Notes: generated by a model from the sequence alone, not told the origin. 64,000 nucleotides of DNA from Ihuprevotella massiliensis (GCA_900095835.1 LT608321.1:2269929-2333928), one strand, 5' to 3'; shown: positions 44,755 through 53,856, numbered from the stretch's first letter. Numbers and translations are program-made.

Positions 44755-46035
44755 CTATTTGTAGCGCGCGAGCACCTCATCATAGCAGCGACGGATGCGA
44801 AGTCCCACCTTTTCCCAAGTGATTTGGTCCACTTCCTTCTTACCTTCCGTTTGGAGGTATTCGAAGAGACCATCGTTGGTGCAGATGGAATACATGGCAT
44901 CTGCCATGGCTTCGATGTCCCAATAGTCGGTTTTGATGCACTTGTCGAGGATTTCGGCACAGCCGCTCTGATAGGAGATGATGCTGGGCACGCCACATTG
45001 CATGGCTTCGAGGGGCGAAATGCCGAAGGGCTCCGACACGGAGGGCATGACATAGACATCGGAGTCGCGGAAGATCTCATAGACCTCCTTGCCCTTCATG
45101 AATCCGGGGAAGTGGAAGCGGTCGGCAATGCCACGCTGTGCGGCAAGATTGATCATCGCCTCCAGCATATCGCCCGAACCGGCGAAGCAGAAACGGATGT
45201 TTTGCGTGCGTTTGAGCACGAGGGCAGCGGCTTCCACGAAATACTCTGGACCCTTTTGCATGGTGATGCGGCCGAGGAAGGTGACCACCTTCTCTTTGCG
45301 CTCGTGGTGCGGCTTGCGATGGTCCACAATCGCTTGGATGTCTTGGGGCAGAGGATAGACGGCATTGTGCATGGCCACGCATTTGGCGGGATCTTGATGG
45401 TAGTGGTTGATCACCGTCTGGCGCGTGAGTTCCGACACGCACATGATGCAGTCGGCATGGTCCATACCGTCTTTCTCGATGGCATAGACGGTGGGGTTCA
45501 CTTGTCCGCGAGAGCGGTCGAAGTCTGTGGCGTGCACGTGGACCACCAAGGGACGTCCGCTCACCTGCTTGGCGTGGATGCCAGCAGGATAGGTGAGCCA
45601 GTCGTGGGCGTGAATGATGTCATATTGCTGTTGTCGGGCGATGACACCAGCCACGATGGAGTAGTTGTTGATTTCCTCCTGCAAGTTGTCGGGATATTTG
45701 CCCGAAAACTCGATGCAACCCAAGTCGTTGGTTTGGCGATAGGAGAAATCAGCGTAGATGTTGTCGCGGAGGGCGTAGTATTGTTCGGGCGTCATGCGCG
45801 TGCCGAGGCGTTCTTTGACGTAGTCGTAGTCCACATCGCGCCACACGATGGGCGTTTCGCTCAGCCCGATGATGTTCATAAAACTTTTATCTTCGTCGCC
45901 CCAAGGCTTAGGAATGCAGAAGGTGATGTCCATGTCGGGCTGTTGCGCCATGCCAGCTGTGATGCCGTAGGACGCAGTGCCGAGTCCGCCTAGGATGTGG
46001 GGAGGAAATTCCCAACCAAACATGAGTACTTTCAT
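44755..46035 (-). CDS. Glycogen synthase-like glycosyltransferase (GT4/GT5-type)
   Basis: A 426-residue GT-B glycosyltransferase. The N-terminal MKVLMFGWEFPPHILGGLGTASYGIT has the glycine-rich acceptor-site motif of glycogen synthases; HAHDWLTYPAG is the next signature. The C-terminal donor domain has VTFLGRITMQKGPEYFVEA and the EPFGISPLEAMQCGVPSII E-x7-E motif. It probably extends alpha-1,4-glucan in glycogen using a nucleotide sugar. It is the middle gene of the operon, 30 nt after the debranching gene and 63 nt before GH57. Confidence 0.88.
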   Translation of the reverse strand: MKVLMFGWEFPPHILGGLGTASYGITAGMAQQPDMDITFCIPKPWGDEDKSFMNIIGLSETPIVWRDVDYDYVKERLGTRMTPEQYYALRDNIYADFSYRQTNDLGCIEFSGKYPDNLQEEINNYSIVAGVIARQQQYDIIHAHDWLTYPAGIHAKQVSGRPLVVHVHATDFDRSRGQVNPTVYAIEKDGMDHADCIMCVSELTRQTVINHYHQDPAKCVAMHNAVYPLPQDIQAIVDHRKPHHERKEKVVTFLGRITMQKGPEYFVEAAALVLKRTQNIRFCFAGSGDMLEAMINLAAQRGIADRFHFPGFMKGKEVYEIFRDSDVYVMPSVSEPFGISPLEAMQCGVPSIISYQSGCAEILDKCIKTDYWDIEAMADAMYSICTNDGLFEYLQTEGKKEVDQITWEKVGLRIRRCYDEVLARYK

Positions 46036-46065
46036 ATCGATGCTCGTTAATATGTAGATAAAAGG

Positions 46066-48024
46066 TTATGCTTCAGCGCGATGCTTCTCGAGGAGACGGA
46101 TGGCACGCAGGATGCCGCTCACGTTCATGGCGAAGGAGATGGCGCCACGACCCGAGAAGGGTGGATTGCCGTCGAAGAGTTCGGGGATGGTGCCCACACA
46201 GTGGTAGAAGAGTTCTTCTTCAAAGCCGATGAGTTGTCGCTCGATGTAGTTCACGCCACTCATCTTGTAGACGCGCAAATAAGCCTCGAGATAGAAGCCG
46301 GTGAGCCATGGCCACGCGGTGCCTTGGTGGTAGGCGTAGTCGCGTTGCTGCTGATGTCCCACATAGTAGGGCGTGTAGCCTTCACTCTTGGGCGAGAGCG
46401 AACGGATGCCCTTGGGCGTTTTGAGTTCGCGGGTGCAGATGTCGAGCACGCCTTTGCGCTCCTTGAGGGTGAGGGGTGAGAAATCGAGGGCAATGGCAAG
46501 GAGCTGGTTGGGGCGCACCGACCAGTCGCAGGCTTGTCCATCGACATAGTCGAAGAGATAGCCATGCTCGTTGAGGAAGGTGCTGCGGAAGTTCGTTTCG
46601 AAGAGTTTGCACTCCTCCTCAATGCGCTCTGCCACCACGTGGTGCACGGGTTGGTCGCTGTCCACCAGCATTTGTTGGTAGAACTTCTTGGCATTATAAT
46701 ATAAGGCATTGAACTCCACGATGTAGCCCGAACGAGGGATGATGGGACGACCATACGCCTGAGAGTTCATCCACGTCACCGCCTTGTCGCGCCCATTGCT
46801 GTAGAGGAGTCCATTGTTGTGAGCGAAGAGATTGGGGTGTTTGCCCTCGAAGATGAACGACATCATGCGGTGGATGAGGTCGCCATAGCGAGAGAAACAT
46901 TGCTGACGTCCCACGAACTTGGCATATTGTTGTAAGCACCACATTGCCCAAAGTAGGGTGTCGGGCTGTTCCACCTCGTAGAGTTGCACGGAGATTTCCT
47001 TGCCGTCCATGAAGTCGTTGAGGGCTTTGGCAGCGGTGTCCATGTATTTCTCAAACTGCTCCGTTTCACCGATGGCGAGCGTAAGTCCGGGCATGGAGAT
47101 GAAGGTGTCGCGAGCACGGGCTTTGAACCATGGATAGCCAGCCACGAGATATTCTTCGCCACCAAGTTGTTGGCGGAATTGGTGGGCGGCATTCACCAAG
47201 CAGTGGTAGAAAGAGTCGCGGGAGTCGTGATTGACAATCTCACTTTCGATGAGGGGTTGCAACGATTTGGGGTCGCGTGCTGCGAGAGAAGCGGTGAAAA
47301 CGATGCTTTCTCCCTTCTCGATGGGCATTTCAAAATAGCCTGGCACGAGGAGGTCTTCCGTTTCGCCGTAGCCACGCTCGCGCTCTTTGGGATAGTCAAA
47401 TCCGCGATACCAGTCGGGACGGTGCACATAGTGTGCTTTGGGGCTGTCGAGCTGCATGAAGAGTTCGGGATAGCCGTCGTAGAGGCGCATGCTGATGCCT
47501 TGTTCCACGGGCTCTGCGTGCGTGTTGGCGCGTCCGTTCTCGTGGGTCCATTGACGCACGGAGCGGAAGGCTAAGAAGGGGTGCAAGCGGAGCGTGGTGG
47601 GCGAGTGGGCTTCGAGCAGGGTGTAGCGGATGAAGAGGCGGTCGCGCTCGGTGCGGAAGATGATTTCCTTCTTGAGGAGCACACCGCCGATGCGATAGAT
47701 CCAAGTAGGCACTTTGTCCCACTCAAAACTAAGGATGTATTTATGACCCTTCGGACTGTAGTTTTCTCCGACAAATTTGTGAATACCGAGGTTGAATTCT
47801 GCTCCATGCTGGATGACGGTTTCATCGAGAGAAGAAAGGAGCACGTGGTTTTCATCGTCGATTTCTTGTACGGGCACGACAAAAAGTCCGTGATATTTGC
47901 GGATGTTGCAGCCCACGAGGGTGGAAGAGCAGTAGGCACCAGATTTGTTGGTGAGCAGAAACTCCTTCATGAGGGAGTCTTGCAGGTTGGTCATCTGCGT
48001 TTTGTCGAACTTCAGGAATGACAT
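46066..48024 (-). CDS. Glycogen debranching enzyme (amylo-alpha-1,6-glucosidase type)
   Basis: A 652-residue cytosolic protein. The N-terminal GDE_N-like domain (about 15-230, with LLTNKSGAYCSSTLVGCNIRKYHGLFV) precedes the (alpha/alpha)6 barrel of GH133-type debranching enzymes (about 280-640). Signatures are YLVAGYPWFKARARDTFISMPGL, with the catalytic-region aspartate, and SVRPNQLLAIALDFSPL plus GTAWPWLTGFY. It hydrolyses alpha-1,6 branch points in glycogen. It is the first gene of the operon that also holds the glycosyltransferase and GH57 genes; this set is the conserved glycogen locus of Bacteroidales. A TAACTTTG -7 box lies about 105 nt upstream. Confidence 0.92.
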   Translation of the reverse strand: MSFLKFDKTQMTNLQDSLMKEFLLTNKSGAYCSSTLVGCNIRKYHGLFVVPVQEIDDENHVLLSSLDETVIQHGAEFNLGIHKFVGENYSPKGHKYILSFEWDKVPTWIYRIGGVLLKKEIIFRTERDRLFIRYTLLEAHSPTTLRLHPFLAFRSVRQWTHENGRANTHAEPVEQGISMRLYDGYPELFMQLDSPKAHYVHRPDWYRGFDYPKERERGYGETEDLLVPGYFEMPIEKGESIVFTASLAARDPKSLQPLIESEIVNHDSRDSFYHCLVNAAHQFRQQLGGEEYLVAGYPWFKARARDTFISMPGLTLAIGETEQFEKYMDTAAKALNDFMDGKEISVQLYEVEQPDTLLWAMWCLQQYAKFVGRQQCFSRYGDLIHRMMSFIFEGKHPNLFAHNNGLLYSNGRDKAVTWMNSQAYGRPIIPRSGYIVEFNALYYNAKKFYQQMLVDSDQPVHHVVAERIEEECKLFETNFRSTFLNEHGYLFDYVDGQACDWSVRPNQLLAIALDFSPLTLKERKGVLDICTRELKTPKGIRSLSPKSEGYTPYYVGHQQQRDYAYHQGTAWPWLTGFYLEAYLRVYKMSGVNYIERQLIGFEEELFYHCVGTIPELFDGNPPFSGRGAISFAMNVSGILRAIRLLEKHRAEA

Positions 48025-48129
48025 AGGCTGTATATTATGGTATTGTGTAGGATGGCGAAGGCGTCGCCTTGACGGAACAAGCTCAAAAAGCGTTAGTGCC
48101 TCTGCGTGGGTGTCCGTCTATTCTCACCC

Positions 48130-48137
48130 CAAAGTTA
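48130..48137 (-). promoter_or_regulatory. -7 box, possible promoter of the glycogen operon
   Basis: The minus strand reads TAACTTTG. No TTG at the right distance was found. Confidence 0.4.
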
Positions 48138-48607
48138 AGGAAAATCCTATGTTTTGAGAAATAATTCTCTCGGTTTTTTCTAGTTTTGTTGCAAAAAAAT
48201 GAAGGAAAAGGAAAGGAAAGGACTTATAGAACAACTTTTCGGTTATATTTAGGTGTTATTTTATGTTTTATAGACAAGGTTTGAAAGGTGGAATTTGCAA
48301 AAGTAGCGGGAAATGGTGCTTTCGTTTCCTAAAATTTTGAGCTCTGCGTGCTTCTAGTTTGCGGACAATGCGCCCTGCGTTTTCTTAGAATGTTGTGTAA
48401 GGACTAGAATAGACCGTTGTGCAAGGATTGAAATGTGGCGAGCAATCCCCGCTATGTTGGCGTGAAAATGCCCAACGCGGAAGTGAGCCGACTTCAGGTT
48501 GTGGGAGAAGTTTGTGGCATTTCCCTTGCGCCTGGTCTTTAGGTTTCGTGCCAATGGTATAAAAATCCCCCGAAAGCTCATCTGATTCCCTGCGGATCAT
48601 CTTCAGA
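48138..48607. other. Non-coding, AT-rich; no gene recognised
   Basis: I see no reading frame with a recognisable product between the glycogen operon and the 21-nt repeats. Confidence 0.5.
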
Positions 48608-48756
48608 TTCCCCTCGAATGTCGCAGGTTGTCGAGAAAAGCTGGGAAATTCCTCGAAAAACGTCGGAGCTTTCTCAAAAAACGTGGGACTTTTTTCCAAA
48701 AACGTGGGAGATAATTTGGAAAATGTGGGAGCTTTTTTAAGAAGTGTCGGAGAAAA
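48608..48756 (+). repeat. 21-nt repeat family, locus 4 (seven units)
   Basis: Cores of the kind ACGTGGGAG start at 48618, 48639, 48660, 48681, 48702, 48723 and 48744, exactly 21 nt apart; the first two are degenerate. Spacers are T- or A-rich (GCTTTCTCAAAA). Confidence 0.85.
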
Positions 48757-48846
48757 AACAAGGACGGAACTAGGACTGATGTGATTTGCTTGAGAAAGAT
48801 GGAGCGTCCTCTCCTATGAAATATGTAGGTGTCGCAACGAAAACTT

Positions 48847-48876
48847 TGGAAATTCAAAATATATGTGTAAATTTGT
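48847..48876 (+). promoter_or_regulatory. Bacteroidetes-type promoter upstream of the DUF1810/radical-SAM cassette
   Basis: TTG (48847-48849), 19-nt spacer, TAAATTTG (48869-48876). It overlaps the start of the DUF1016 remnant and may now drive the 49286 cassette with a leader of about 400 nt. Confidence 0.5.
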
Positions 48877-49126
48877 GCGCGTAAGTTGTTTCCTTGTCTT
48901 CTATAACATTCGGTTGCCTACTTACGTAGTGGTCGAACTGAAGATGACACCCATCAAACCCCACTACATGGGACAACTAAACTTCTACATCTTTGTAGTA
49001 GATGACACGCTACGTGGCGAACACGACAACAAGACTATCGGATTGCTCCTTTGCAATGGAGGAGATAAGGTGGTGGCGCAATATGCCTTCTCTGGCTACG
49101 AACTGCGCATCGGTGTTTGTAATTGA
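48863..49126 (+). pseudogene. Remnant of a DUF1016 (YhcG-type) PD-(D/E)xK nuclease
   Basis: About 70 residues, from RLPTYVVVELKMTPIKPHYMG through YIFVVDDTLRGEHDNKTIGLLLCNG to YAFSGYELRIGV, match the C-terminal nuclease domain of DUF1016 proteins as I know them, including the ELK catalytic pair. The whole N-terminal half and the last residues of the family (about 350 aa normally) are missing, and the apparent start codon lies inside a promoter. It is therefore a decayed fragment, perhaps left by an earlier insertion or deletion at the edge of the island. Confidence 0.6.
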
Positions 49127-49285
49127 GCAGATAGTTTTTGTTATCTCTCGTGTTTTGTTGGCAGCTTGTTTGTCGTTCTTTCTCGACGTAGTCCGCTATG
49201 CTAAAAACAACCAACAAACTGCTCAAGAATCTAACGAAATCAGTTAGAATCAAATGACTGATGAGTAAAAAGAAGAGAACATTAT

Positions 49286-51664
49286 ATGAATGTAGATTTA
49301 TTTGATTTAGAAAGATTCGTAACGGCACAAGACGCCCATGATGTGTATCATACCGCTTTACAAGAGGTAAAGGATGGTTTGAAACGGTCGCACTGGATGT
49401 GGTTTGTGTTTCCGCAAATCCAGGGATTAGGCCATAGTAGCATGGCGCAGAAATATGGTATCCACTCTCTTCTTGAAGCAAAAGCCTATCTTGCGCATGA
49501 CACATTAGGCAAACGTTTGCGTGAAATGACGAAGGCTTTGCCTCTCCATGGTGATGCGGAAGACATTTTCGGAAAGATAGATGCTATGAAGTTGCGTTCC
49601 TGTCTGACTTTATTTGACCTCGTTGCTCCCGATGACGTTTTCGCTGACTTTTTGGACAACTATTTCAACAAGGAGCGTTGTCAGAAAACGCTGGTGACGG
49701 TATCGTCGGAGTTAGCTTATTACGAGCATGAAGATGCCTTCAAAAGAAATGGCATCACAGCAGCACCAAGCGCCTTTTGGGAAGGCGTTGAGGGCTCAGA
49801 GTCCTTGACAGACAACCACTATGTCGGAACATTATTGGACTTGTTCGGGCGAGGTGAAACATTGCGAATGCTTGTTTCTGGTTATTTGTGGCATAAGAGT
49901 GCTTTCTCTGTGCGTAGCGTTTCAAATATCAAGCACCAGATATTGAGCTATATGAGCAGCATCTTTCAAAGAATTCCGGAAAATGCTAAGTTCTCTGTAG
50001 ATGGTGTTTCAAAGATAAGGCTTCAGATTTTGAGCTACATGAGAAGTATCTTCCAAAGAGTTCCGGATAATGCTAAGAACGGTGACTTGTGTAATGAACT
50101 GCATGCAATATACAGCCGCTATGAAAGGGCAGAAGATAGTCAGTTGTTTGAAATGGTGGATGCCCTCGACGTGTTTTTGAAAGAACATTGTGAAGATGAC
50201 TGTGTAAAAGCGGTGATTGATACGCTAAAGAAAGATTCTTTGTGCAAGCCCATAGAAGAATCCGGGGTGCGCATATATAATGGTGCTGTTCGTCCGGAGT
50301 ATACTCCAGATGCTATCTCCTCACTGAAAGCAGATGAAGTGTTTGTCTTTGGAAGCAACCTTGATGGACGCCATGGAGGTGGAGCTGCTAGAGCAGCCAT
50401 GAATAAGTTTGGGGCTATCTGGGGGCAAGGTGTAGGTCTGCAAGGTCAGAGCTATGCGATACCCTCCATGCAGGGTGGTGTAGAAACCATTAAGCCCTAT
50501 GTAGACCAATTTATAGCCTTTGCCCAGGAGCATACCGAATTGTTTTTCTATGTCACACGTATTGGCTGTGGCATTGCTGGTTTCAAAGACAGAGATATTG
50601 CCCCTTTGTTCAAGGAGGCTATGAGCATGAGCAATGTTTGTCTGCCAGGAAGCTTCGTCGAAGAAAACAAAAACACCGCTAGTCCTGAAGTTCCGCAAGA
50701 ACTTTTGACCATGATGTACGGACAGGTGAGAACGTTGATAGACCTTTTAAAAGCACTGAATAAGCAGGAGCCAATCAAAAGTCGTGATGATGCAAGAGAA
50801 CGTCTAGCGAAGATTATAGAAGGTAATGTTCGCTATGGTGATGACTATGCATTCATGGCTTTGAGAACAATCTGGTGTATTATGAGCAAATACGAAGATA
50901 AAGGTTCGAAAGTGGATATTGAACAGCTGGAGAAGGATATGCTATTCTTCCATGACCGCAACGAATATCTTAAAACGCATGATATAGACCAGATATTGTA
51001 CAATTATTCTGTGCGCAAAATGGTCAAATACATTCAGTTCTTGAATGAGTTCAGGAGATACAAAGACTATAAATTGATTCGGAAGGATTTGCGATCAATA
51101 CCAGCAAGTCACTGTAGTAGTAATGATCCACAATATTATTATAGTTTCAATGAATATACAATCGATAGCCTCTGGCATATTCTACGCTATGAATGGAATA
51201 GCGTAACGAAGAATGGACAGTTAGACAATGATCTTCTTGAAGAAGTGGCGTTGGGAAGATTCGATAACATGGTCAAAGCGCATGGATTAAAAGAAACGAT
51301 TCGCCTTGCTTATCGTGAAATGCCATGTTACCCAGGTGTTCAGTTCCCCAAAGCACGCGAAGAAGGCACTGCTTGGGGACCATCTTATCTAATCGAAGGG
51401 AATCATATAGAGAAGGGTTGCTCTGATTTCAGGTGTTGGCCATGGTCGGATACTAGTTTTGAAATGAAATTTGCGCGTGGACTTCTGGAAAGAGACAAGA
51501 ATTACATGGGTGTCAAGACAGAACGTCTAGGTAGATTGTATCTTCCTATATCTGATTACACCCTACCAGTGTATTCACTACAATATGGAAAGGTGCGCTT
51601 TGAGAGTCAGGAAGAGAAAATAGAATTTATCGAAGCCTATAAAACAGGAAGAAATGCTGATTGA
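49286..51664 (+). CDS. Multidomain protein: DUF1810, duplicated helical segment, macro-like domain, C-terminal unknown domain
   Basis: A 792-residue cytosolic protein without export signals. Residues 4-145 are a DUF1810 domain (RSHWMWFVFPQIQGLGHSSMAQKYGI and MKLRSCLTLFDLVAP). Residues about 209-266 are two 29-residue repeats (VSNIKHQILSYMSSIFQRIP and VSKIRLQILSYMRSIFQRVP). Residues about 350-450 look like the A1S_2505-type macro-like fold: EVFVFGSNLDGRHGGGAARAA, SYAIPSMQGG and FYVTRIGCGIAGF. The last 320 residues (including HWIL-like WHILRYEWNSV and YLIEGNHIEKGCSDFRCWPWSD) match nothing I recognise. The macro-like part suggests ADP-ribose or NAD-derived ligand binding. It overlaps the radical-SAM gene by 11 nt, so all three genes form one unit. 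Confidence 0.75.
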   Translation: MNVDLFDLERFVTAQDAHDVYHTALQEVKDGLKRSHWMWFVFPQIQGLGHSSMAQKYGIHSLLEAKAYLAHDTLGKRLREMTKALPLHGDAEDIFGKIDAMKLRSCLTLFDLVAPDDVFADFLDNYFNKERCQKTLVTVSSELAYYEHEDAFKRNGITAAPSAFWEGVEGSESLTDNHYVGTLLDLFGRGETLRMLVSGYLWHKSAFSVRSVSNIKHQILSYMSSIFQRIPENAKFSVDGVSKIRLQILSYMRSIFQRVPDNAKNGDLCNELHAIYSRYERAEDSQLFEMVDALDVFLKEHCEDDCVKAVIDTLKKDSLCKPIEESGVRIYNGAVRPEYTPDAISSLKADEVFVFGSNLDGRHGGGAARAAMNKFGAIWGQGVGLQGQSYAIPSMQGGVETIKPYVDQFIAFAQEHTELFFYVTRIGCGIAGFKDRDIAPLFKEAMSMSNVCLPGSFVEENKNTASPEVPQELLTMMYGQVRTLIDLLKALNKQEPIKSRDDARERLAKIIEGNVRYGDDYAFMALRTIWCIMSKYEDKGSKVDIEQLEKDMLFFHDRNEYLKTHDIDQILYNYSVRKMVKYIQFLNEFRRYKDYKLIRKDLRSIPASHCSSNDPQYYYSFNEYTIDSLWHILRYEWNSVTKNGQLDNDLLEEVALGRFDNMVKAHGLKETIRLAYREMPCYPGVQFPKAREEGTAWGPSYLIEGNHIEKGCSDFRCWPWSDTSFEMKFARGLLERDKNYMGVKTERLGRLYLPISDYTLPVYSLQYGKVRFESQEEKIEFIEAYKTGRNAD

Positions 51665-52538
51665 CTTTAGGGGAAAATGTATTTCTGTCAAAGAGTTTGA
51701 TTGCCAACTTGGAAATCAACCGAAAGCGCGCATCGCTCCCTTTGTGAACCTTTTTGTGAAGGTAACAAAGGGGTGCAATGCCAAGTGTTTGTTTTGTAGC
51801 AATGCTGGAGCTTTGGAAGTTCAGTCTCCATTCAGTATCCCCAAATTGATAGATATCGTCAAGGGGTTAAAGGAGTCTGGTGTTAGGGTGGGCAGAGTCA
51901 ATATTACAGGTGGTGAGCCGTCGGTTGTTTCTCCATTGGTGGAAGATATCCTTTCAGGGATGAGTGCCCCGGAAACGTCTGACGTTCACATGCATCTCAA
52001 CACTAATGGGCTGCTTCCTCAGTCACAAGAATTGATGAGGCATCCACGATGGGATAGCATATCAATGTCTTTGCATCATTATGACACGAAAAAACTATCT
52101 GAGTTATATGGATGCAGAATAGCTGAAAGTGCATTTGGTTTTGAGGGAATCAACCTACAAAAATTAAACTCCAGTTGTAATCTCATCAGAGGCTACATAG
52201 ACAATGCTGAAGAAGCTCATAAGATGCTTGACTTCAACCTCGATTTAGGCATTCCTCGTATCGGTTTTGTAGCATTGATGAAGGTGAATGATTATTGTGC
52301 GAATCATTTTGTAGGCTTTGAGGATATTCATTTGGAAAGCATTCCACACGTCTATTTCACGAAGTCCTTGTGCAGGGGAAGTGATTGTAAGTGTAGCAAT
52401 TATCTGTATAACCGTGACCTGAAAATCCTAGAGATATACATGCGCAATTATTCGAATCCGCATTATTGCGAATCTTCCCTTGTATATGACGGCGAATATC
52501 TACGCCAAGGATTTCATCAGGACAATATAATATATTAA
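51654..52538 (+). CDS. Radical SAM protein (MoaA/twitch-like), unknown substrate
   Basis: A 294-residue protein with the iron-sulfur motif CNAKCLFC (about residues 40-47) in VNLFVKVTKGCNAKCLFCSNAG, followed by NITGGEPSVVSPL, the SAM-binding GGE motif. Near the C-terminus SLCRGSDCKCSNYLYNRD and YCESS give four or more extra cysteines, a possible second cluster as in SPASM or twitch domains. The family pattern is nearest to MoaA/PqqE-like enzymes that modify peptides or nucleotides. It is coupled by overlap to the 49286 gene and followed after 5 nt by a second radical-SAM gene. The low GC content differs from the core genes around. Confidence 0.8.
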   Translation: MLIDFRGKCISVKEFDCQLGNQPKARIAPFVNLFVKVTKGCNAKCLFCSNAGALEVQSPFSIPKLIDIVKGLKESGVRVGRVNITGGEPSVVSPLVEDILSGMSAPETSDVHMHLNTNGLLPQSQELMRHPRWDSISMSLHHYDTKKLSELYGCRIAESAFGFEGINLQKLNSSCNLIRGYIDNAEEAHKMLDFNLDLGIPRIGFVALMKVNDYCANHFVGFEDIHLESIPHVYFTKSLCRGSDCKCSNYLYNRDLKILEIYMRNYSNPHYCESSLVYDGEYLRQGFHQDNIIY

Positions 52539-52543
52539 GCAAA

Positions 52544-53845
52544 ATGACAATAGCCGAGTTGTTTCAGCTAAGAAAGAACGATCCTCGTTGGAACACGTCT
52601 TACCCACTCGATCCATCTGATTGGGAGGATTATCGTGTGCCAGGTTCGCTGCCTTTCGAGCATGATAGCCGTCTGTCATTTTACATTCATATACCTTTTT
52701 GCAAGCAACTGTGTTCATTCTGCGAATACACTCGGATGATTTGCCCCGATGAAAGCGTACAAAGGGAATATCTGTTTGCAATAGCTCATGACATAAAGCA
52801 TTTCCGAGAGAAATATCCCGATATTACCTTGCTCGGATTTGACATCGGAGGAGGAACGCCGACAGCGCTGTCTGAGAAAAACTTCGCCTTGCTGATGCAA
52901 ATATACCAGACAGCCATTTCTGGACTGAAGATGGCTGACAACTATGAACCCAGCCTAGAAGGCACGTTCAATACACTCTCAGAACAGAAGTTGGATGATA
53001 TGGCAAAAATGGGTATTCATAGACTATCATTGGGTGTGCAATCTTCTTGCAATGCCGTTTTGTCTCAACATCAAAGAGGAAATTCCAGTGAAGCCATGAT
53101 GTCTTCGTGGTTGAAAAAAGCATGGAATAAAGGAGTCAAGAAGGTGAACCTTGACTTCATGTATGGACTTAAGGGGCAAAACGAATCAACGATTCAGCAA
53201 GACTTGGAACTCATTGGTCGGCTACAACCACAACAGGTTACATTATATGAATTAAGGACCAATATGATTTCGGCTGAGGAGACGTTTACCAAGGAAGAGT
53301 TGTATGCCCAATACGTTCACTATTTCGATGGACTGCTTGCCATGGGGTATAAGTCTCGATTTGGACAAAACACGTTCTCTGTAGACGCTGCCGACGAAGG
53401 AGTGTCGTCTTATCTTCGGGAAAGAATGCTCAACGGAGCTGCCTATAAGGGCTTTGGAATGGCTGCCCAAAGCATGAGTTCCTCAGGCATTGCATATAAT
53501 GTGGGAAAACTTGAGAGTGTGCCGCAAAAAGAACTAAGACTTGAAGGTTATCCAGAACTGTTTACCTACTTGTTGCCTTCTAATGAACTGGCATCCAAAT
53601 ACATGGCGATATCCGCCTATAATGGTTCTTTTTCGATAAACAGATTGAAAGACTTGGGGGTTAGTGACAACAGTCTGAATGAGATACTTGATTTCTGTAT
53701 GGGTAAAGGACTCTTATACAAGGGAGACTCTGACCGAGTGTTTGTTTCCAGAAAAGGATTCGTGCATTATGGAGCATTGTTTTCATTGTTTTATCCGACT
53801 CAATTCGGACAAAAAGCCTCGCTCATCGCTCTCGAAAGAGGATAA
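52544..53845 (+). CDS. HemW/HemN-like radical SAM protein without the HNxxYW motif
   Basis: A 433-residue protein with the coproporphyrinogen-oxidase-like architecture: LSFYIHIPFCKQLCSFCEYTR (about 46-66) has CxxxCxxC, GFDIGGGTPTALSEKNFA is the GGTPT motif, and RLSLGVQSSCNAVLSQHQRGNSSEA and VNLDFMYGLKGQ are the family blocks. True HemW proteins have HNxxYW before the GxGAxS motif; here the corresponding region reads SSYLRERMLNGAAYKGFGMAAQSM, so the heme-binding residues are absent. It is therefore probably not a heme chaperone but a specialised enzyme acting with the two upstream genes. The 3' end overlaps a terminator hairpin. Confidence 0.8.
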   Translation: MTIAELFQLRKNDPRWNTSYPLDPSDWEDYRVPGSLPFEHDSRLSFYIHIPFCKQLCSFCEYTRMICPDESVQREYLFAIAHDIKHFREKYPDITLLGFDIGGGTPTALSEKNFALLMQIYQTAISGLKMADNYEPSLEGTFNTLSEQKLDDMAKMGIHRLSLGVQSSCNAVLSQHQRGNSSEAMMSSWLKKAWNKGVKKVNLDFMYGLKGQNESTIQQDLELIGRLQPQQVTLYELRTNMISAEETFTKEELYAQYVHYFDGLLAMGYKSRFGQNTFSVDAADEGVSSYLRERMLNGAAYKGFGMAAQSMSSSGIAYNVGKLESVPQKELRLEGYPELFTYLLPSNELASKYMAISAYNGSFSINRLKDLGVSDNSLNEILDFCMGKGLLYKGDSDRVFVSRKGFVHYGALFSLFYPTQFGQKASLIALERG

Positions 53846-53856
53846 GCGAGGCTTTG
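53815..53856 (+). terminator. Terminator shared between convergent genes
   Basis: AGCCTCGCT (53815-53823) pairs with AGCGAGGCT (53845-53853). T follows on the plus strand and AAAAA precedes it, so it can act in both directions. The left arm lies inside the radical-SAM gene. Confidence 0.75.

Noticed and set aside
49002-49247. 81-codon plus-strand frame overlapping the DUF1016 remnant
   Set aside because: The remnant frame gives recognisable family residues; this one is its +1 shadow followed by AT-rich sequence.
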